Shown here one piece after another: positions 57,788 through 64,000 of a stretch of DNA of 64,000 bases. The notes under the pieces are model-generated. The model did not search any database. It saw only the letters and a list, made by a program, of their open reading frames with translations, and had not been told where the DNA came from. Origin of the DNA: Agriotes lineatus. Its lineage: Eukaryota; Arthropoda; Insecta; Coleoptera; Elateridae. A program made the position numbers and the translations under genes. The stretch spans positions 23,383,495 through 23,447,494 of the forward strand of contig OW679203.1 of assembly GCA_940337035.1 (NCBI GenBank). The letters run 5' to 3'. How positions within the stretch are numbered: position 1 is the stretch's first letter; the number at the start of each line of letters is the position of its first letter.

Positions 57788-58274
57788 GCAGCAAGCGTTT
57801 GCTTGATTGAGCTGCTGCTAATATCGACGTATGATCCTCGTATAGGCATCTATAGCATCCATTTTTAACTTTTTCAGTAAGCGACACAAGTTGAAATAAT
57901 TGTATTGGTGTACCGACCAATAAGAGAGAAAGGTATGTATATTTTATGTAATAGTAACAAAATAAATATTTTCTACACAAATGGCAATACAAGCACACGT
58001 AATCAAATTCAAAGTGACAAGAATCCATCTTGAACTATATTATAGAGAAGCAGTGCGCACATCCTGGCCGAATATTGAATGTCAGATTATTAACTTCTCG
58101 CAATTGGAGAATTTGATTATAGCTTGAAATTCTAAACATTTTGATTAAACATTATAAAAAATACAAATTTACAATTGAATTCTCTCTAGAGAACACAACC
58201 AAATATTTATATTATAAAGGGCTCAAAGAATAAACTAAACCAAACGCAACATCCGAAGATGGTAACGCAGAACA
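57788..58274. other. AT-rich DNA, no supported gene
   Basis: A 102-codon minus-strand frame (57720-58028) overlaps the gag remnant frame and has no recognisable domain. Nothing else was seen. Confidence 0.3.
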
Positions 58275-58556
58275 AGGTTGAGAAGAACTAAAAAATAATA
58301 TGCTAAAAAATGCGGAAGAAGCAATAGGAACAAGAAAAGTAAACATTAACGTTAAAGAAACACAAAAGCTTGCTTTATCGACAAGGTTAAAGCTTAGAAA
58401 ACGAGACAGACGACACCTGTAAACGAAACGTTCAGAAAAACATGGAATTAGGAAGCATCACTAAGAAGGGCTCTCATAATCACCCTACAAGCTACCGAGA
58501 AATGTTGCTGTGGAACTTCGTTTCGAAGCTGTTGTTTACCATATGTAGTATGCTTT
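58275..58556 (+). pseudogene. LINE fragment (linker and RT start)
   Basis: The plus-strand reading gives 'EELKNNMLKNAEEAIGTRKV' near 58280, matching the linker '...L...I..AAEE.IG' between endonuclease and RT. At 58473-58556 it gives 'NHPTSYREMLLWNFVSKLL' followed by 'FTICSML' and a stop, a decayed form of 'NP.NYRGITLLN..SKL...I...RL'. Frames are broken by stops. Confidence 0.65.
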
Positions 58557-59489
58557 AGGCGTTTGCTGATTTTATGCTGTACTTTTAATTTACTATGAAT
58601 AGTGAACGTATAATGTTACTGTTACAGGTGCGCCACCCGGCGATTATGCAAATCACTTCTTTCTCAATGCTAAAATTTGTACCATATCTATAACTGCCTC
58701 CGTTTGGGGATGCATCGTCGTGTGACGCGATAGGTAAATTATATTATTAAGAACCCAGTTGAGAGCACTTTAAACTTCTGCAACTCATGGCTTTTATACT
58801 TCGCTGAATCAATTTTGTGCGCTTTGATCTCGTCGCGTTTTAGGCTTACACATGTATTTCCTGTATATTTTCCGCTATCGTGCTACTTATGTAATTGTTA
58901 TTTTCTTAAACTTTACGTAGCAACATACCTGTCACTGTATTAAGGTCACTATTTTGAGTAAATGGGCTCTTTGCAGCTTATATTCTCATCTCGACTACTC
59001 TGTATGGCCTAGTGGAGTGTGTTAGTGTAAGTTGCTGAACCTGGTGTCCTTAACTCTTGGTTTGTTACTGATTATGACAATTCGGTTAATTTATTACGAG
59101 CACCCTTTCCTTACGACCCGTCTCCGCTATTCTGTTGTGGCTTTAGTCATTAAACTAGATATTTCAGCAACTATGACGACGGTTATTTATTTGAGTTGCA
59201 CCGCTTATCATGCAGCTCCAGGAAAAAAACTAATATTTATGGAGGATGAAAGCGCACATCGCGCTATTAATCAAAATCCGCAAGCGCCTAGTCCCAAGTT
59301 TATATTTTACACTAACAGCTGAACAAATGCGTCAGCTCTTATCAAGGGGTGCACGCTATCGATTTCATTTAAACAGCTTTTATTCTGAAATCGCTCGGTC
59401 CCCGGAGCCCCATAAAAATGGCAAATTTCCGCGTTCACAAGAAACAGTTTATAGACCGTTTAACTGCTGCTAAGGTGCGAGCCTTTAAA
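58557..59489. other. Unassigned DNA with short ORFs
   Basis: Plus-strand ORFs at 59032-59322 and 59246-59473 overlap in different frames and lack recognised domains. Composition is mixed. Confidence 0.25.
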
Positions 59490-59830
59490 TTTGATGTTTC
59501 ACTATGATCAGCGCTAATTGCATGTCTTACTTTCGGAGTTCTCGCCTGATGATCTGATTATCTAAATTAAAATTTCCCCCGAAGCGCGGCTAAGCACTGC
59601 CTCGGTATTCGCGCTTTTGCAGTTTGTCCGTTTTTTGCTACCTTAGAACTGGAGCTTATAAGCAGCCTAAGCCAGATTAAAATGATTAAAAGGCACTCTT
59701 CCATGGCCAGGACGTGGAGTAGCTTTAATGGATTTTCTATCACTGCAAAAGTTCAAACCGGTGTGAAATTTCGCGGAGGAAATTATTAATAAAACACACA
59801 TATTGGATACAGCGTAAACGCAAAGTTACG
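59490..59830. promoter_or_regulatory. Candidate conserved non-coding block
   Basis: A compositionally balanced block with 'tcagcgctaattgcatgtc', 'gatctgattatctaaattaa', 'cgcgcttttgcagtttgtcc', 'gattaaaatgattaaaagg' and 'gtagctttaatggattttc'. TAATTG and GATTA cores cluster with GC-containing words, as in insect enhancers. It is not a repeat and not coding. It lies 11 kb upstream of the K2P exon. Texture only. Confidence 0.22.
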
Positions 59831-61180
59831 CAAAGATACGCAAGATACTTTCTTTAGGTTTGTGGTTTTAGTGAGTGTTAGGTCTTTTCGTTGAAATTAT
59901 TCTCATTCTATTCTTCTTGTCAGTTCGTTGGTTCCACTGTATTAAGCTTGAGGCTCCCATAACACAAAATATAGAAATTATATATCCCTATACAAAACTA
60001 AAAATTATACCAACAATTTCAGTACCAGTGTAAAAATTGGGTTAGCCAATCAGCGACTAAATTGAGCTCAAACATAAGGTAGCCTCAATACTATATAAAA
60101 TAATTTACCACCACAGCGATCAATTTTTAAAATACATCAAAGAGATTACACAATTAAAATTAAAAGATGAAGCTTGTATTTCAATAAGTGCAAGATCTGG
60201 AGTAGCTTTAGCTTTAGAAAAATATCTAAATTTAACCTGCAAAGGCATATATACAAAGACGCTGCTACGTCTAAATTGATATACAGCATAAATTGCTTCC
60301 ACTAGGACAAAATGTTATTTAATAGCTCTGATACTGATTAAGTCACAGCTGGAAAGGTCCCGTTTTAGCCATGACTGGTGTAAAAGAAGCTCCAGTGCTT
60401 ATACCCTCTACTGAAGGAATCGAGCCCCATGTGTTGAACTTCTTGAGGGTGCTTTTTACGACTTTCGTAGCAATAATTTGAGTTACAACGGTAATAGAAA
60501 ACGAGCAAAAATAATGTGAAACTACAATTTTGCAAGAGAAACAATCCAAAAACGTAAAGAATTCCAACTGATAAAACCCCCATCCCATGCGGTTGAGGCA
60601 TTCCAAAAAGCAACTGCCACGAAGAGCACAAGGACGGCTAAACACGACATCGAGAAGAACAAAAGCGTTTAACTTGCAGCAAAACCGTATTTTCATGGTC
60701 AAATAAAACCTGCATCCCATAGTTCTTTTTGTGAATAATTAAATATCTCAACATCAATAGAAGAAAAATGTAAAACACACATACATAGAAATTGCTATAA
60801 AAAATATCTTAGATCTCATAGAAGAGCTAGAGATATTTAGCTTGACTTTAGACTTATCTGCCAATAGCAATGATATGAAGACGTGATTAAGTTAAATATA
60901 AGAAAATGCTGAAAATAAAGTTCAACTATCGAGGGAGAAATCGAAGAATGGTTCTAAAACCAAACAAAACACGATAAAATTAAATCGAAACTGAAGAAGT
61001 AATATGATTGTTGTTACGTTAGGTTAAAAATTGACGTCGCCACTCCTTTTTATGCATTCTGTGAAAGGGTTAGAGAACTATTCAAACTTCTCGCCGATTA
61101 AGTTTAGAAGGGAGTAGATTATTAGTAGGTCAACAACCGTTTATAGTATAGTGTAAATGACTTTGCGTGCTACCGTTTTG
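59831..61180. other. No supported gene; one 125-codon minus-strand ORF
   Basis: The minus-strand frame at 60343-60720 is Cys/Phe-rich and shows no recognised family; an overlapping frame is also open at 60365-60631. The flanking DNA is AT-rich. I cannot call a gene. Confidence 0.25.
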
Positions 61181-62985
61181 TAAATGTAGCCACTTCGAAA
61201 TATGAAGCTCCATTCTCGTTTCACTGTGGTACCGTGGCATTTCATTCAGACTCCTCTTAGGGTATTTAAAGTAATTGTCGCGCTTTTTATCGTTCCACCG
61301 ACGCTTTCTACGTTGCTTCTCGATTACAAGGCAGCCATGGTAGGACCTGTCGTTGCTAGCGTGTAGATCAACACCGTCTGCTCGTAGTTAGCAGTTGAGC
61401 TGCTGTAGCTGACTATTGTGTGATATTTGCGCGGGGCTTCCGCTTTCTTCAAATGTTTAAGCTCAAAGCCTGGGAGAATTTTCTGTCTCTCCCGTGGTTT
61501 TAGTGGACGCTAACTTTTCGTTTCGCACTAAGGCGGTCGACTTGCCTTAGATTTAACATGTCGCTGTATTTAATTACTACACCCAGCTAAGCTGAGGTTA
61601 TTAATTTAGCAATTTATGCGTGAAGTACCGCCAACTTTAAATATGTTTTTTAAGTATACATTAGGAGACGCAATGTATGAGTGGTGGAAGTCTTCGGTAC
61701 CTGCCTGTTGAAAATGTAATAACGCTTTAAGCGATCTGTGTCATTGTTGCGATTTTGCTGTTATATTTAGTAATGGATTCACTTGTAGTGTATTGCAAAT
61801 ATACCCATTTTCAGCCTATGCATTTTTGTTACTTCTGCGATTCTTCTTTGGTACTTTTTTTCACACACTTGCAGCTTACGTCTTAATAGAGTGTTGATTA
61901 TTTGCGATCCACTGCTGTAGATCAAGGCTTTTATAAACACTGATGCTGGTCCTTTTCAATAAGTATTAATTTTTTTACGAAGAAGGATTTTTATAGTGTA
62001 TAATGTATTGATGTCTGTTGTTTTTCTTCTGTTCACTTCCTGTTCCATACTACCCATTAACTTGTTAAGTCATTTTGCTGTCGCAGATGCTTAATTGCAT
62101 TTCACGCCTTTATTTAGGTCATTTTGGTATTTTAAATAGTCACCTAGGCTTTAGGGCAGCGTGCCCGTATGGTAAGCCCTTTTAGTTCTTTATTTGGCTC
62201 CATCGCCTAATTTCAGAATCACGAGTTCGCACATATTTAGCCCCAAAAGCAGTATTTTTCGTCGGTTGGAGCTCCCCTCTGATGGCGTTTTTCTTTGAAT
62301 TCCGAATCTTCTAGAAAGCACGCTGTCGTGGCGTGATACCATCGTGGCCCGCATTGGCTTGTTTCATTTTATCGCCTTGCGATTGGCTGTCAAGGTTTAG
62401 TCACGTGGCGGGACGCGGCCAAGGTGACCTTTTACCAACGCTTCCCTCGGGGATTGAGCCGAGAGCCGTCGAACGAACAAGAGGTCGCAGAGTGTGTGCT
62501 TTCGTGCGGCGCTTCCGCCCTTGGCGGGGGCGTCAGCCTTTTTCCCGTCGAGTGCTGTTTCAGCGACTTTGTGATATACGTTTTCGCCTTAAGTGGGAGT
62601 TGTCCGCAGCCCGTTGCAGAGAGCGCTTGTGTGGTGGTTGTGAGTCGGAGTTTTTCGAGTTGTCTTCGGCGTAGCGTGGGTGTTTTTGGAGCCTAGTTCC
62701 TGCTTCCGTAAGTGAGGGGTCGTGCCCCCTTCATCTCGACCTACGAGGATTTGGTTCAGCAGAACGAAAGTGGCCTCTTTTTTTTCGTCGTCCCGTTGTA
62801 CGCGTTTTGACGTGTCTCCCGTCGCCATTGAGGCGGTTGTGCATTCACCCCCTTTCGCCGTTGTAGCATCGAAGGTACCTGCCACCTACGATTGCAGCTT
62901 GTCGCAACTCAACTGTACCAGGCTCCCTCGCCGCCTACGCACTAAGGTATGTGTCTTTAACCTGATTACCGCTGTGAACGCGAGT
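61181..62985. other. Unassigned GC-richer region
   Basis: Composition rises from about 61200 and is highest at 62320-62900 ('gtcacgtggcgggacgcgg', 'cgcccttggcgggggcgtca'). Long overlapping frames occur on both strands there (62333-62674, 62424-62696 and 62722-63102 plus; 62589-62885 minus), as expected of GC-rich non-coding DNA. The texture resembles 11.0-12.8 kb. A retroelement leader/LTR or a CpG-rich promoter are both possible; neither can be proven. Confidence 0.3.
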
Positions 62986-63390
62986 GCTAAGATAAATCGT
63001 CGCTGCCCTTGCATAAGGCAACGTGCATATTTGTACTCATTACTCATTACTGCGCCAGTGCATTCATTCAGACTTGTAGACTGTTCATGCCGCGAATGCT
63101 AAGATAAATCGTCGCTGCCCTTGCATAAGGCAACGTGCATATTTGTACTCATTACTCATTACTGCGCCAGTGCATTCATTCAGACTTGTAGACTGTTCAT
63201 GCCGCGAATGCTAAGATAAATCGTCGCTGCCCTTGCATAAGGCAACGTGCATATTTGTACTCATTACTCATTACTGCGCCAGTGCATTCATTCAGACTTG
63301 TGGACTGTTCATGCCGCGAATGCTAATGTAAATCGTCGCTGCCCGCCGCCTAAGGCCACGTACATGTTTGTACTCATTGCTACCTATTCC
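62986..63390. repeat. 112-bp tandem repeat, about 3.5 copies
   Basis: The unit beginning 'gctaagataaatcgtcgctg' and ending 'catgccgcgaat' starts at 62986, 63098, 63210 and 63322, exactly 112 bp apart. The first three are nearly identical. The fourth changes ('gctaatgtaaatcgtcgctg', 'gcctaaggccacgtacatg') and fades out near 63390. Plus-strand ORFs here are read through the repeat and are not genes. Confidence 0.92.
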
Positions 63391-64000
63391 TGCTCATTGC
63401 TGTTCACTAATGTTCAACATCTGTCGTTAAGTTTAGAGCGCGCGTGCCAGCTGGTGCCCTTAAGTATAGGTTAAGTTTAGATACAGGGCGACGCATTCTG
63501 CTACCCCTTTGTAACCCGAAGTTCAATATATGATTGGTTAGTTAAGGGAACTATTGTTTTGTTTCGGCTTGTGCATGTTCTGTTACAGATAGACGCCCCT
63601 TCATTGTACTGAATATTGTACGACGGAACGAGGAAGCTCTGAATGGACAGGTGGGTAAGACAGCTGCGTAGTCGCGGTCGGATTGACACCTAATTACAAT
63701 CTTTGCATAAGGCATTCCCGAACTTGTTATCTGACCTTGCAACTCTTGAGTAATCCTATCGGCGGAGTATTGTGCATGCTTCGCTCCCGTTTAACCGTCC
63801 AGGCCCGGTTAGCCGGGTTAAGACAGGCTTGGTGGCGCCCTCATGATTTCGACATACCCTGTATATATTATGCCACAACACGCTTGCCCAGAACGTATCG
63901 TGTGACTCACGCCCGACTCCCTGAGCGTTCCAGCCGTGGCCTATTAGCCTATTTCGAACCGATTTCAGGGCAAGTGTGCCAGTTTTTCAGGACTGATTCC
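63391..64000. other. Unassigned DNA to the window edge
   Basis: Moderately GC-rich sequence continuing the texture before the tandem repeat. It contains an imperfect palindromic stretch 'ggcccggttagccgggttaa' at about 63802 and a MITE-like word 'cataccctgtatata' at about 63852, without a partner in the window. Nothing else is supported. Confidence 0.3.

Noticed and set aside
60343..60720. 125-codon minus-strand ORF
   Set aside because: No domain, unusual Cys/Phe richness, overlapping second frame and no splice signals; not supported as a gene.
62333..63474. Cluster of ORFs of 75-126 codons
   Set aside because: They overlap in several frames of GC-rich DNA and run through the 112-bp tandem repeat.

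Overview
This window looks like animal, most likely insect, nuclear DNA. It has one spliced conserved gene piece, very long AT-rich introns, Tc1/mariner-type and hAT-type miniature transposons, many decayed non-LTR retrotransposon (LINE) fragments and three different large tandem-repeat fields. Nothing suggests bacteria or an organelle. The species cannot be named; a large-genome insect is an inference from intron size and repeat load.

The only confidently recognised host gene is on the minus strand at 48063-48935: the first coding exon of a two-pore-domain potassium (K2P) channel. It encodes the cytosolic N terminus, TM1, the extracellular cap and pore helix 1, and is split by a consensus splice donor inside the first selectivity filter (TTIG|). 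The next exon should lie at lower coordinates, but I could not recognise one in the 48 kb to the left, so the intron is probably longer than that. Upstream of the K2P ATG the same exon carries a good splice acceptor, three short upstream ORFs and a GC3-rich reading frame ending ...DTDCDWEV-stop.

Layout. 1-6345: satellite with 213-bp monomers; its core is a homogeneous 852-bp (4-mer) higher-order repeat, its two flanks are copies of each other about 4.7 kb apart, and the right copy holds a 439-bp MITE. 6346-10640: AT-rich DNA, a 1.24-kb foldback element and a 793-bp hAT MITE. 10647-24163: LINE fragments separated by unassigned DNA, plus stretches that resemble conserved regulatory DNA. 24752-28886: small inverted-repeat elements, a large hairpin, an element with subterminal iterons and a second hAT MITE. 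31380-39160: degenerate tandem array whose units carry a piece of LINE reverse transcriptase, split by a 4.7-kb mosaic foldback element. 40060-41510: LINE remnant and a MITE end. 42-48 kb and 49.6-55.7 kb: AT-rich DNA and arrays on either side of the K2P exon. 55.7-64 kb: AT-rich DNA, a LINE gag knuckle, a LINE RT fragment, then GC-richer unassigned DNA with a 112-bp tandem repeat.

Most of the window is therefore intron or upstream DNA of a K2P gene, filled by repeats. The features I rate most worth follow-up are the uORF-rich K2P leader, the duplicated satellite flanks with an empty and a filled MITE site, the mosaic foldback element, the RT-carrying tandem array, and two hairpins at unrelated loci with the same apex design.
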